Below are positions 1 to 8,881 of a stretch of DNA of 64,000 bases, piece by piece. Every line of letters begins with the position of its first letter. Position 1 is the stretch's first letter. The DNA comes from Fermentimonas sp. (GTDB taxonomy: Bacteria; Bacteroidota; Bacteroidia; Bacteroidales; Dysgonomonadaceae): NCBI GenBank assembly GCA_028709385.1, contig JAQVXD010000004.1:47772-111771 (forward strand). The letters run 5' to 3'. The notes under the pieces were generated by a model, which saw only the letters and a program-made list of their open reading frames with translations, was not told the origin of the DNA and did not search any database. Made by a program: the position numbers and the translations under genes.

Positions 1-562
1 ACTCCTCCCTAATACCAGAAAAGGATACGATATAAAGCTCACCTCCGAAACTGTTGAAGTTGTCGCTACAGGTACCACGATAGGCGACTGGATCGACGAT
101 TTCAGTGAAACAACCGAAATAATCCAACCCTCAGACCCGGCGGAAGGAGAACCCGGTAGTGGCGACACTGGGGGCGGCACTGGGGGCGGCACATCCGACA
201 ACCCATACACAGTTGCACAGCTGATCGATAGTGAACCCGGTTTAGAAGTATGGGTGCAGGGATTTATTATGGGAACAGCAAAACCTGACGGTTTAAATAA
301 AATCTCTCTCCATACAGAAACTTCTGATAAAAACCTAAATAATGAAAACATTGTACTAGCAGACAACATAGCGGAAACAGATACCTCAAAAATGGCACCA
401 ATTCAATTTGGCGATGACAATGCAGGCATTGAAGTTCAAACTCAACTCAATCTCGTAAATAACAATGATTTAATCGGCAGAGAAATAGTATTAAAATGCA
501 CAACAGGCACTGCATATAGCGTTAAAGGCGGCACCAACATTACCGAATACGAACTAAAATAA
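1..562 (+). CDS. Fimbrillin-like surface protein, C-terminal part (5' end outside window)
   Basis: The reading frame is open from base 2 to the TAA at 560-562, giving 186 visible residues with no start, so the gene begins upstream of the window. The first stretch has a short beta-rich segment ending GTTIGDWIDDF. That resembles the end of fimbrillin-like (Mfa1-type) domains, where a conserved Ile-x-x-Trp closes the fold. A Gly/Thr/Ser-rich linker follows (about residues 50-65), then a domain starting NPYTVAQLI and VWVQGFIMGTA. This looks like the OB-fold-type DUF6359 domain often fused to Bacteroidales surface proteins. The likely role is a surface-exposed adhesin or fimbrial tip-like lipoprotein, but the signal peptide cannot be seen. 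Family placement is by motif resemblance only. Confidence 0.6.
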   Translation, partial: LLPNTRKGYDIKLTSETVEVVATGTTIGDWIDDFSETTEIIQPSDPAEGEPGSGDTGGGTGGGTSDNPYTVAQLIDSEPGLEVWVQGFIMGTAKPDGLNKISLHTETSDKNLNNENIVLADNIAETDTSKMAPIQFGDDNAGIEVQTQLNLVNNNDLIGREIVLKCTTGTAYSVKGGTNITEYELK

Positions 563-574
563 CAAAACTAAAAA

Positions 575-624
575 TAAAAAAGTTGGGACTGAAGCACAAG
601 TGTTAACAGTCCCAACTTTTTTTT
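575..624. terminator. Bidirectional intrinsic terminator
   Basis: The left arm AAAAAGTTGGGACTG (576-591) pairs with CAGTCCCAACTTTTT (607-622) around a loop of about 15 nt. A T-run follows on the plus strand, and an A-run precedes the stem, so the minus strand also ends in U. It lies 13 bp after the fimbrillin-like gene and 57 bp after the last gene of the opposing polysaccharide operon, so it can end both transcripts. Confidence 0.9.
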
Positions 625-680
625 CTGACGTTTCACTTCAGTCATAACGGCTTGATTTTTCTCTAACTTAAGTTCAACAA

Positions 681-1523
681 TCATCCTTCCCATATCTGCC
701 TTATATCCTTAAAATCAGAAATATGAACACGGTCCCCGGCATTTTCAATAAAGTATATGGGTTTCTGTCCATAGTAAGATGCCCACGCCGAATAGGTGGA
801 GGGCGGTCCTATAATATAATCGCATTGAGATAGCATAAACAGGTCAGATGTAGCACTCCCCTCATCCAGAGAAAAAGGGTTTAAGCCACTAAAAGCATTT
901 AAATCAATTCTCTCGTTACTCGCCACGAACAACGCTACTGAATGATCCTGTCCTAGTTCTGCAAATATCTCTTCAATTTTTTCTCTGTATTGCTTCAACT
1001 CATAAAAATACTTCCCGTTTTTATATTCCCTGTAATCACCATAACGGATATGAAGCCCGATTACAATATCAAAATCAGCCCTGATTTGGTTCATTTTTAT
1101 CAAACAATTATCCCTGATTGCTTTGTCAGGAGTAAACATCTCTTTCAGCTCCCTGAAATATCGCTCTTTGTTTTCATTACGTTTGCCCGCAACCGTGACA
1201 TGATGATATTCTATAGCCGGTATGACCGGCAGAATATTTTTGAATACTTTTACGGAAATTCTGTTTTCAAACAGTTTCTTCAGAAATAAAATATATTTTT
1301 TGTACCCGAACAAACGGACGAAGAACTCTTTATAGAGCGGAAACTTTACAATGTGGGAATTTCTCAGATTGGGATAATCCTCAATAGATATATCCGGGGA
1401 GAGAATGTAGATAACTTCGCTGTTTGCCAGAGCATCCGAAAAATAACGTGACCAAACCCAGAACTTATTACAGGTCTGCCCCTCTGCAGATAATATAATC
1501 TTTCTCATAATCCATTTACTCAT
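681..1523 (-). CDS. GT11-like (fucosyltransferase-type) glycosyltransferase
   Basis: A 280-residue cytosolic protein and the last gene of the polysaccharide operon. Residues 158-164 read HIRYGDY, matching the HxRxGDY nucleotide-binding motif of alpha-1,2-fucosyltransferases (GT11). Near the C-terminus, SDLFMLSQCDYIIG and PSTYSAWASYYG (about 226-252) match the second GT11 hallmark (SD-x-F-x-x-S-x-C-D, then ST-x-S-x-W). A fucosyl donor fits, because a GDP-L-fucose synthase gene lies in the same operon. The sequence is divergent: the loop before the ST motif has PP where GT11 enzymes usually have N. Donor and linkage are therefore inferred. An internal ATG at codon 6 is an equally good start. 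It lies 12 bp after the preceding GT4 gene. Confidence 0.72.
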   Translation of the reverse strand: MSKWIMRKIILSAEGQTCNKFWVWSRYFSDALANSEVIYILSPDISIEDYPNLRNSHIVKFPLYKEFFVRLFGYKKYILFLKKLFENRISVKVFKNILPVIPAIEYHHVTVAGKRNENKERYFRELKEMFTPDKAIRDNCLIKMNQIRADFDIVIGLHIRYGDYREYKNGKYFYELKQYREKIEEIFAELGQDHSVALFVASNERIDLNAFSGLNPFSLDEGSATSDLFMLSQCDYIIGPPSTYSAWASYYGQKPIYFIENAGDRVHISDFKDIRQIWEG

Positions 1524-1535
1524 GAAGTTTAATAT

Positions 1536-2690
1536 TTATAATTCAGGATTTTCCCCATTTATAAGTCGATTAATTACCGTCAACTGGTAATGAGGATTGT
1601 AGTACTTGTCGATTATTTCATTGGAATTGTTCTCTGTGATACTTCTGTCATAATTACTACTGAACCATTCCTCTATTTTATTTTTCAAATCTTCAGCATC
1701 GTTTTCTTTAAAGAAGAAGCCGTTGTAACCGCTTTCAATCGCTCCGGCCTCCGGCATTTGGTTACACATGTTATCATGTGTACAAACGGGGGTGCCGAAA
1801 CTCAGTGAATGTATAGCAGTTAATCCCACATTCCCGGGTGAAACACAGAGATCGGATTTTGATAAAAATTTCCCGATTTCTCTTTCGTCATAGCAGGCAC
1901 CCGTAAAGTGGAGCCATTTGTTCTCGATGCCCTGCTTGCCCATTTGTTCCAGATTTTGCCTTTCCACACCGTCACCCATAATCACAAGGTTCACTTTAGT
2001 CGAGTCTGCGTTAATACGATTTGCCGCCTCCACAAGCAAATCCAGTCTTTTCACCGGTGTTAATCTTCCTACAAAAATAAGAATCGGCAGATCCGGATTT
2101 CCAAAAAAGGGAAACACCTCTGCCTTTTCAATAGTGCGAAATTCATCCCGCAACTTCAGATGAGTATCGTAATCCAGAGAATTGAACACAACATGCAGTT
2201 TATTCGCGGGGAATCCTTGCTGCACCATCAGCTTCTTTGCCCTCCTTTCATATAGCAAGTGCGAGTGAGCCAAGCGAAACAACATTTTTTTCAACATCAA
2301 ACGATATTTACTTTCTCCTCCGAGCAAACCATGACTCCAGAAAGCAACCTGTATCCCTCGCATGCGACAAACCATCACGGCAATCCAAGTGGACAAGCGC
2401 GAAATCTCCCCTAAAAAGATTGCATGCTCAAAATCACCTTTGATGCAGTGATGTATGAGCCCCACCTGCCATATTTGTTTCTTCCCTATCCACCGATACG
2501 CTTTTAGCTTGTGCAACCGCTCTTTTTTTGAGGAAAAATCTGTCTCGCTAAAATCAATAGGCCTGATACCACTTTTACTGTCGTCACTATAAAAAAAATG
2601 GGCATTCCAGATATTGTTATTAAGTAGAGTTTTCCATAAAGGAGCTCTATAGTGAGGTGCAATATTAGTAACAAAGTAAACAGTTCCCAT
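1536..2690 (-). CDS. GT4-family glycosyltransferase
   Basis: A 384-residue GT-B fold glycosyltransferase. The N-terminus MGTVYFVTNIAPHYRAP resembles the acceptor-side start of GT4 enzymes that act on lipid-linked sugars. ILIFVGRLTPVKRLDLL (about residues 203-219) is the usual start of the C-terminal nucleotide-sugar domain. The donor loop reads SPGNVGLTAIHSLSFGTPV, so both glutamates of the common E-x7-E motif are absent. I recall this as a recurring GT4 variant in Bacteroidales polysaccharide loci rather than decay. It probably adds one sugar to the undecaprenyl-linked repeat unit at the inner membrane. Donor and acceptor cannot be read from the sequence. Confidence 0.85.
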   Translation of the reverse strand: MGTVYFVTNIAPHYRAPLWKTLLNNNIWNAHFFYSDDSKSGIRPIDFSETDFSSKKERLHKLKAYRWIGKKQIWQVGLIHHCIKGDFEHAIFLGEISRLSTWIAVMVCRMRGIQVAFWSHGLLGGESKYRLMLKKMLFRLAHSHLLYERRAKKLMVQQGFPANKLHVVFNSLDYDTHLKLRDEFRTIEKAEVFPFFGNPDLPILIFVGRLTPVKRLDLLVEAANRINADSTKVNLVIMGDGVERQNLEQMGKQGIENKWLHFTGACYDEREIGKFLSKSDLCVSPGNVGLTAIHSLSFGTPVCTHDNMCNQMPEAGAIESGYNGFFFKENDAEDLKNKIEEWFSSNYDRSITENNSNEIIDKYYNPHYQLTVINRLINGENPEL

Positions 2691-2702
2691 CTGATCTTTA
2701 AT

Positions 2703-3173
2703 TTAAAAATAGTATCGCATGCGTATTATTAAATCATCCACATCTAATTCTTTAACGAATCCAAACCGTCTGTGTAATTTGTACGAGAGGGCATTATCTC
2801 TACGCATATTAGCGTAAACGGAGGAAAGCCCTAAATCACGTGCATTATCCAGCGTTGCCTGCATCATATCCGCGCCTATAGCTTTACCCCAATATTTTTT
2901 CTCACCTATATAGCCAAAAATCTCGCCGTCTGTACCGTTGATATTTTTAATCCCTATCACGCCGATTGGTTCCTCGTCACGCCAGACACCAACGACGAAG
3001 TAATCTTTTCTGTCTTTTAAACTGCGAAACCATTCTTCCTGTGCCTCTTTGTTCATATCAGTGACATTCATAATCTTCTTTATCTCCGGATCGTTCAGCC
3101 ACTCCCACGACTTTTCGAGTATTATTCTGTCATACTCTTTGTACTGTACTTTTATGATTGTTCTGTATTCCAT
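2703..3173 (-). CDS. GNAT-family N-acyltransferase
   Basis: A 156-residue single-domain GNAT protein of the RimJ/RimL-like (Acetyltransf_3) type. EWLNDPEIKKIM opens the fold. FVVGVWRDEEPIGVIGI is the central beta hairpin, YWGKAIGADMMQATL the acyl-CoA pyrophosphate loop helix, and NALSYKLHRRFGF the C-terminal helix. It lies directly after the acyl carrier protein and FkbH-like genes, so it may move an acyl group onto an amino sugar or nucleotide sugar. An acetyl-CoA donor is equally possible. It is 12 bp from the next gene and co-transcribed by spacing. Confidence 0.82.
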   Translation of the reverse strand: MEYRTIIKVQYKEYDRIILEKSWEWLNDPEIKKIMNVTDMNKEAQEEWFRSLKDRKDYFVVGVWRDEEPIGVIGIKNINGTDGEIFGYIGEKKYWGKAIGADMMQATLDNARDLGLSSVYANMRRDNALSYKLHRRFGFVKELDVDDLIIRMRYYF

Positions 3174-3229
3174 TACAAATTGTTTTAAATTCTTACTCTT
3201 TCTACTGTTTCTTTACACCTTTTGATGAA

Positions 3230-3475
3230 CTATACATTTAGCTTTGAACAGAGGCTATCCAAAAGCTCTCCCACATTCTTCCAGGAAAGTATCTCTTTGG
3301 AAGAGAATTTCACCTTGAATCTTTTCTCGATAGCCACGATCAATTGTATATGGGTCAGTGAATCCCATCCATCTACATCATTGGCTGTGGTATCGCGTTT
3401 AAGAGTAAGCGACTCTTCATCAAGTACATCCCTGAAAATATCTTGCACCCGGTTCATTATTTTTTCTTCTTCCAT
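3230..3475 (-). CDS. Acyl carrier protein
   Basis: An 81-residue acidic helical protein with the 4'-phosphopantetheine site DSL at residues 38-40 (serine 39) in the context DGWDSLTHIQL. The W before DSL and the pairing with an FkbH-like gene resemble the dedicated carriers that accept glyceryl or related short acyl groups, rather than the housekeeping fatty-acid ACP. It sits between the FkbH-like gene and a GNAT gene in the polysaccharide operon. The expected role is to hold an acyl unit destined for the sugar chain. The acyl group itself is inferred. Confidence 0.88.
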   Translation of the reverse strand: MEEEKIMNRVQDIFRDVLDEESLTLKRDTTANDVDGWDSLTHIQLIVAIEKRFKVKFSSKEILSWKNVGELLDSLCSKLNV

Positions 3476-3497
3476 TGGTTATTTTATAATTTAAATA

Positions 3498-3577
3498 GGC
3501 TGTTTAGTAATTTAAACTGGTTGTTTAGTAATTTAAATTTGTTGTTTATAGTTTAAACTGGTTGTTTATAGTTTATA
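3498..3577. repeat. Four degenerate ~20-bp tandem repeats between fkbH-like and ACP genes
   Basis: The unit GGTTGTTTAGTAATTTAAACT and variants occur four times in a row with periods of 19-21 bp. The first two share GTTTAGTAATTTAAA and the last two share GTTGTTTATAGTTTA. The array fills most of the 97-bp gap and runs over the stop codon of the FkbH-like gene. Its high A+T content and TTTAAA cores suggest slippage-type expansion. No function is evident. Confidence 0.75.
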
Positions 3578-5300
3578 CAGTGGTGATATAACACTCTTTT
3601 TTCTGGTAGTCAGCCACATCGAGAACAAAAAGATGACGTCCGTTTTCATTTGAGGGCACAAATCCAAGCCGACTGTAATGATCTTGAACCATACTGTTCT
3701 TGGCAGTGGGAATATACTCTCCCACGATATTTTCAAACCCGTCACGTTTGGCATAATCCACAATTGTGTTCAGCGTAAAATGCTCCATTCCCCGTTTTAG
3801 TATGCGGCAGCTCATTAACCAGGTATCAATGAAAAGTGTCTTTTTATCTTTTTTCTCGAGAATAACGACACAAATCAAACCATTATCCCCGAATTTGTCA
3901 GTAAGGGTGAAACTGAAGTTCTGAAAACGGGGATCTCGCGACAACTTTTCAATATCAGCTACTGTGTATCGTATTGTGCGCAGATTAAACTGATTACTGC
4001 GTTGGGATAATTGCGATACCCTGGGTGTGTTGAACGAGTTGAATGGTCTCACTTCAGATTTCATGTTAAGACTTTTCAGGAAATCTGCTTCATTGGTAAA
4101 GTTTATTTGCGTGGCCACACGTTCTGCATCCACCTGGTACTGCCTGGTTCTTTCGGCATCGGCATTCGAAAAGGCGGCTGTTTCGAAAAGATTTAAACTA
4201 TAGAGATATTCCAGGTACTCTGCGGGATCTTCGGGAAGTTCGGGAACCATAACTTCCGGCAGATTTTCACGAACAATATTTCTCTCGAAAGGGTTATCGT
4301 CTAAGAAAACCATGGAGTCGTACCCGATATTCAGTATCGATTGTATTCGCCTGATATTATCTGCCTTGTTCTCCCAGTTTGCGATAAAAACAGCAATGTC
4401 ATCTAATTTCAACACCATCTCCGGATGCTTCAGGAACGGCTCTTTGGCTGTTTCCTCATTATTTTTGGAGCACACGGCAATAATGATTCCCCTGTTTTTC
4501 AGCTTCAAAACCCATTGCTGAAATTCGGTAAACGCTTTTCCTATTCCTAACTCGTGTCCCAGTTCAAGCTTTTCATACCCGTCGTCGCCCACTACTCCTC
4601 CCCACAGGGTATTGTCGAGGTCTAGTATTAAACATTTCTTAAATTTCCCATGTAAAGCCGAGATAACATCGAGCGCACTTGCTGTAACATAAGGTATGGC
4701 ATCGAGCGACAACACCATCTCGCTGCCGATATATACTGCCGGATGAAACATGGCATCCCTACCCATTTTATTTTGTATTGAAGCGATATCGTTAATAAAA
4801 AGATTGGTGTTGGCCACACTGCACTCCATGAGCATCAGGTTGAGTTTTCGAACCTGGTAGGTGAACGACCGCTCTGTCTTGTTCGCGTAATTCCCGAAAA
4901 CGGTATCGTCAATCTCGGGGTAATTGAAGTAGATAAGCCGCGATTTGACCATTGCAGCGATGGTCTTCACGAATTCGATCCGCTCGTCTGCCAGTGTATG
5001 CTGCTGTTCCGGTGGCAGATTATTAAAAGCAGAGAGAAGTTTATGAGTTGACTGAAACACGATAATGTATTCCGGGTCAAAAGTATAGAGGTCGGAATCA
5101 GGGTCAAGCAACTGTCGCTCCACTTGATTGTAATCGGCCTCAAACAGATCGATGTTAAAGCCTCTTTCGATTGCTGTACCTTTCAGCGCAGTTGCCAGGA
5201 ATTGTGTAGCGGTATCCCCCAGCAGGGCTGCTTTGATGGTTGGCATCAAAGATGTATCCTTCTTCAGATTCTTTTGTAACGTACTAAAATTGCTAATCAT
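3573..5300 (-). CDS. FkbH-like HAD-superfamily acyl-loading protein
   Basis: A 575-residue protein with the FkbH layout. An N-terminal region of about 220 residues is followed by a HAD domain with DLDNT at 227-231 (motif I, DxDxT), AVCSKN near 274 and FLDDNP near 330. A C-terminal GNAT-like part carries FGDNGLICVVI and DTWLMSCRILKRGMEH. FkbH proteins take 1,3-bisphosphoglycerate, dephosphorylate it and load the glyceryl group on a carrier protein. A dedicated ACP gene follows 97 bp downstream. The start overlaps the upstream SGNH-like gene by 8 bp, which implies coupled translation. In this setting the glyceryl (or derived) group probably decorates the polysaccharide. Confidence 0.87.
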   Translation of the reverse strand: MISNFSTLQKNLKKDTSLMPTIKAALLGDTATQFLATALKGTAIERGFNIDLFEADYNQVERQLLDPDSDLYTFDPEYIIVFQSTHKLLSAFNNLPPEQQHTLADERIEFVKTIAAMVKSRLIYFNYPEIDDTVFGNYANKTERSFTYQVRKLNLMLMECSVANTNLFINDIASIQNKMGRDAMFHPAVYIGSEMVLSLDAIPYVTASALDVISALHGKFKKCLILDLDNTLWGGVVGDDGYEKLELGHELGIGKAFTEFQQWVLKLKNRGIIIAVCSKNNEETAKEPFLKHPEMVLKLDDIAVFIANWENKADNIRRIQSILNIGYDSMVFLDDNPFERNIVRENLPEVMVPELPEDPAEYLEYLYSLNLFETAAFSNADAERTRQYQVDAERVATQINFTNEADFLKSLNMKSEVRPFNSFNTPRVSQLSQRSNQFNLRTIRYTVADIEKLSRDPRFQNFSFTLTDKFGDNGLICVVILEKKDKKTLFIDTWLMSCRILKRGMEHFTLNTIVDYAKRDGFENIVGEYIPTAKNSMVQDHYSRLGFVPSNENGRHLFVLDVADYQKKECYITTV

Positions 5301-6276
5301 TTACAAGTAAATTTTTAGTCATATATGGAGATGATTGATGTTCCATGATGCTGTCCAAGAGTAACGTAAACTTCTTCGTTCCTTTCTCATTTAAATGACT
5401 GGCATCGTAGAAATCTTCATCGCTGAACCTGGGGTCGTCCGAAAAATCAAAATACTGCACGTTGTCATATTCTTTTGCAAAATAGGTGCAGAAATCTCTT
5501 TGTTGTTTCAGGAACTCACTGTTTTGAGTATCCCTGTAAGAGACATAGAGCGGCACGTTAATCAGAAGCACTTTAATGCCTCTTTCCGCACTTTTCCTGA
5601 TTATCTCTTCTATATATTGCCGATTTTGTCCGATAAGGCTGTCTTGCGCGGCTTCTGTAATTAATGCATTATGGCGGGATGCATCCAATTCACCGTTATC
5701 CCAGTTATCTGCCCGGTTTTTTAAAGTGTAATGAAGCCCCTGGCCGTTTTCTTTTACGGCTACATTGGTTACCTCTTTCAGTCCCAGCAGTCTCAAAAAC
5801 CCGCCGGCAGCTCGTTTAAACGTTGAGATGTCACGAAAATAAAGTTCATAATTATACTTCCCCTGCCATTTGTAAAAGTTGCCTCCGTAATGAATATTGT
5901 AATATTTTACACGCCACCACTCCGGACTGTTTTCCATATCCCCGAAGGGGCTCCAGAAATCAATACCCATGATCACATACTCGAGCGAAGGCATCCGGTC
6001 GATATATTTATTATAAATGAAATGATCGTATTTCAGGGACTGGGAAAAATGTGCCGCATTAAATCCTTTGCTGCTAAAATAAGCAGGGTCCACATCATAC
6101 AGGATGGTAGAAGCACCAAGAGCAAGAATCTCCACATCCCGGCTGTTTTCTGTCAGCCATTGATTCTTAAAAGAATAATCATTGGGTATTTTTCTTAATG
6201 AATACTCCGCAACCGCAGCTATCAAGAATGCGGGGAGTAAAAAGAAGAAAACCATCTCTGTTAAATAATTCTTCAT
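5293..6276 (-). CDS. Membrane-anchored SGNH/DltD-like protein, MBOAT partner
   Basis: 327 residues with an N-terminal membrane segment (about 8-25) and a periplasmic SGNH-like domain. GAS at residues 54-56 gives the nucleophile serine 56, and DASH at 291-294 gives the Asp-x-x-His pair of SGNH hydrolases. Such proteins work with MBOAT acyltransferases in alginate, cellulose and teichoic-acid acylation by passing the acyl group to the polymer outside the membrane. Here the MBOAT gene ends 5 bp upstream. The acyl donor may be acetyl-CoA or the ACP-bound group made by the FkbH/ACP pair encoded next to it. The C-terminus overlaps the FkbH-like start by 8 bp. Confidence 0.75.
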   Translation of the reverse strand: MKNYLTEMVFFFLLPAFLIAAVAEYSLRKIPNDYSFKNQWLTENSRDVEILALGASTILYDVDPAYFSSKGFNAAHFSQSLKYDHFIYNKYIDRMPSLEYVIMGIDFWSPFGDMENSPEWWRVKYYNIHYGGNFYKWQGKYNYELYFRDISTFKRAAGGFLRLLGLKEVTNVAVKENGQGLHYTLKNRADNWDNGELDASRHNALITEAAQDSLIGQNRQYIEEIIRKSAERGIKVLLINVPLYVSYRDTQNSEFLKQQRDFCTYFAKEYDNVQYFDFSDDPRFSDEDFYDASHLNEKGTKKFTLLLDSIMEHQSSPYMTKNLLVND

Positions 6277-6281
6277 AGCGG

Positions 6282-7739
6282 TCAGAATTGCATATAGATA
6301 AATATCTGCTCCTCTCCACTGAATAACACAGTGATAATCAGCAACACCCAGTATATAGCAAACCGGGCTGCTTTTTTAGGAACCAGTATGTCAATTTGCA
6401 AGGCGTATTCCTTGTCCCGCTGCTTCCATTCGGCGATAAGTACCAGTATCATGAAAAACAGGGATAGTGAGAGCATCCGTAATCCCTCAGCAGTTAATGC
6501 GGTTAGGTTCGAAAACTGGAATAGTCCTTTCACGAAAACGACTGCCTGTCCAACCGATGGCGCATTGAAAATGATTAACCCGAAAGCAACCAGTAAATAG
6601 GTTCCCATCATTTTCAACAAATCACTACTGAGAGGCAGTCCGTAGCGGTCAGCCCTCAGTTTTTTATTCCCGGAGAAAGATCCGGAAAGCACCAGGGGTA
6701 TAAACAGCAATCCATGGTATAATCCGAAAACAGCGTAGGTCCAGTTTGCACCGTGCCAAATTCCAATTACGATCATATTGATAATAATTGCCAGTAAAAG
6801 TCCCGTGGTTCCCCATTGCCTGAAGCGCACATTAAGAGGCATAAACACATAGTCGGTCACCCAAGAGGTAAGCGACATATGCCACGAACGCCAGTACTCG
6901 GCCACATTACGTGCAAAGAAAGGATACCTGAAGTTTACAGCCACTCTGATACCCAGAATTTTGCCCACTCCGATCGCCATATCAGAATATCCCGAAAAAT
7001 CGGCATAAAGCTGCAAGGGGAAAACCAGTGCTGCAATCAGCAGGGTGGTTGCATTTTGGCCTGTCACATCTCCCCAGACACTTCCCAAAAACAATCCCAT
7101 GTTATCGGCGATGACCATCTTCTTGAACATTCCCCACAGAACCTGACGCGTTCCATCCATCGCCAGATCGTAGTCGAAAAGTCGAGGCGACTTCAACTGT
7201 GGTATAAAATAATTTGGTCGGTCAATTGGTCCGGCTAATAGTGTAGGGAAAAAGGCTATAAAAGCGGCAAAGGCGACAAAATCGTGCTCGGGTTCTATTT
7301 TCCCGCGATTTATCTCTATCAGGTAACTGATTAAACGGAAAGTGAAGAAGCTTATCCCCAAAGGGAAGATGATACTCAGTGTATTGGGGTTAACCTGCAG
7401 TCCGGCTGCAGTGATCAGATCGGCAAATGAATCGATAAAAAAATTGAGGTATTTAAAATAAAACAGCATCCCCACTCCAGCTATGACACCTGACGCTGTC
7501 AGGAGCGAAGCTGTCTTTGAAGCACTCTTCTGGATCATGATCCCCAGCAGGTAAAAGACCACCGTGGAGATTAATAACACCGGAAGCATCTTCAAATCGG
7601 CAACCCCGTAAAACACGCAGCTTGCCGCGAGCAGCAAGGTGTTCTGTGCGTAGGTTTTATTTCTCAGGGGGAAATAATAAACCACGAACAAAACAGTAAA
7701 GAAGAACAGAAAACTGAATGAATTAATAACCATATTCAA
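6282..7739 (-). CDS. MBOAT-family membrane-bound O-acyltransferase
   Basis: A 485-residue polytopic inner-membrane protein with roughly ten or more hydrophobic segments. The family signature is clear: EYWRSWHMSLTSWV (about 281-294) and IGIWHGANW (325-333), which contains the likely catalytic histidine 329. It resembles AlgI/DltB-type proteins that transfer an acyl group across the membrane to a periplasmic acceptor, and it is about their usual length. It is flanked by GDP-fucose synthase (5 bp) and its SGNH-like partner (5 bp), so the modification target is most likely the polysaccharide made by this operon. Confidence 0.93.
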   Translation of the reverse strand: MNMVINSFSFLFFFTVLFVVYYFPLRNKTYAQNTLLLAASCVFYGVADLKMLPVLLISTVVFYLLGIMIQKSASKTASLLTASGVIAGVGMLFYFKYLNFFIDSFADLITAAGLQVNPNTLSIIFPLGISFFTFRLISYLIEINRGKIEPEHDFVAFAAFIAFFPTLLAGPIDRPNYFIPQLKSPRLFDYDLAMDGTRQVLWGMFKKMVIADNMGLFLGSVWGDVTGQNATTLLIAALVFPLQLYADFSGYSDMAIGVGKILGIRVAVNFRYPFFARNVAEYWRSWHMSLTSWVTDYVFMPLNVRFRQWGTTGLLLAIIINMIVIGIWHGANWTYAVFGLYHGLLFIPLVLSGSFSGNKKLRADRYGLPLSSDLLKMMGTYLLVAFGLIIFNAPSVGQAVVFVKGLFQFSNLTALTAEGLRMLSLSLFFMILVLIAEWKQRDKEYALQIDILVPKKAARFAIYWVLLIITVLFSGEEQIFIYMQF

Positions 7740-7744
7740 TTAAT

Positions 7745-8821
7745 TTACTGTTGATCTGCTAAATACCAACGGTACATTAAGGCTATTCCCTCTTCGAGTT
7801 CCACCTTATGTTTCCAGCCCAGCCCACATAATTTTGATACGTCAGTCAGCTTCCGCATAGTACCGTCGGGCATGGCCGGGTTAAATTTTATCCTTCCGTT
7901 ATACTTGACAATACTTGCAACTAACACTGACAGTTCACGTATGCTTATCTCTTTACCCGTACCAATATTGATATGGCAGTTACGAATTTCCACCTTACCT
8001 TTGGTTAAATCCACAAAGTTCACGTTCTCTATTATATACACACATGCGTCTGCCAGGTCCTCGCTCCACAGGAATTCACGCATTGGTTTACCTGTTCCCC
8101 ACAACTCCAGATGATGGGGAAAGATGCCATACTTGTTAAGCGTGAGCACGAAATCGTCCAGGGTGCTTCTGCCGTTCAAATCGCCGAGAGATCTTCGCTT
8201 AAGGTCTTTCTGAATACCACTCCAGTTATTTTCCTGCATGCATTTGGCCAAATGCATTTTCCTTATTAATGCCGGGAGCACGTGACTTTTTTCCAGATCA
8301 AAATTATCATGAGGCCCATACAGGTTAGAGGGCATCACAGCAATATAGTTAGTACCATATTGAATATTAAAACTCTCGCACATTTTAAGACCCGCAATTT
8401 TTGCGATGGCGTACGGTTCGTTTGTATATTCAAGCGGCGAAGTAAGAAGTACATCCTCATTCATTGGCTGCGGAGCCTCCTTAGGATAGACACAACTACT
8501 GCCCAGGAACAGAAGTTTCTTCACCTTATGCCGAAAACTTTCTCCTATAACATTATTCTGGATCTGTAAATTACGATAGATAAAGTCTGCGCGATACGTA
8601 TTATTAGCCACGATGCCTCCCACGAAGGCAGCCGCGAGAATCACGTACTCAGGTCTCTCTTCATCGAAGAATTTTTTAACTGCCGGTCCGTCTAAAAGAT
8701 CCAATTCATAGTGAGTTCTGCCAATAAGATGAGTATACCCTTTGGACGATAAATTATTCCAGATGGCTGATCCGACCAATCCCCTGTGCCCGGCAACATA
8801 TATTTTACTATCTTTATTCAT
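7745..8821 (-). CDS. fcl: GDP-L-fucose synthase
   Basis: A 358-residue NADP-dependent epimerase/reductase of the extended SDR fold. The cofactor loop GHRGLVGS is at 11-18, GSSC at 107-110, and the catalytic pair Tyr137/Lys141 lies in [18 protein letters not shown] is a strong family signature. It converts GDP-4-keto-6-deoxy-mannose to GDP-L-fucose in the cytosol. It is somewhat longer than the E. coli enzyme (321), as I recall for Bacteroides homologues. The usual partner gmd is not in the window. The product probably feeds the GT11-like transferase at the end of the operon. Confidence 0.94.
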   Translation of the reverse strand: MNKDSKIYVAGHRGLVGSAIWNNLSSKGYTHLIGRTHYELDLLDGPAVKKFFDEERPEYVILAAAFVGGIVANNTYRADFIYRNLQIQNNVIGESFRHKVKKLLFLGSSCVYPKEAPQPMNEDVLLTSPLEYTNEPYAIAKIAGLKMCESFNIQYGTNYIAVMPSNLYGPHDNFDLEKSHVLPALIRKMHLAKCMQENNWSGIQKDLKRRSLGDLNGRSTLDDFVLTLNKYGIFPHHLELWGTGKPMREFLWSEDLADACVYIIENVNFVDLTKGKVEIRNCHINIGTGKEISIRELSVLVASIVKYNGRIKFNPAMPDGTMRKLTDVSKLCGLGWKHKVELEEGIALMYRWYLADQQ

Positions 8822-8881
8822 TCTCTTTTATTAATTTCAGTTTCAATATTGCAATTATTTCAACTTTTCTAAGATTAATAT

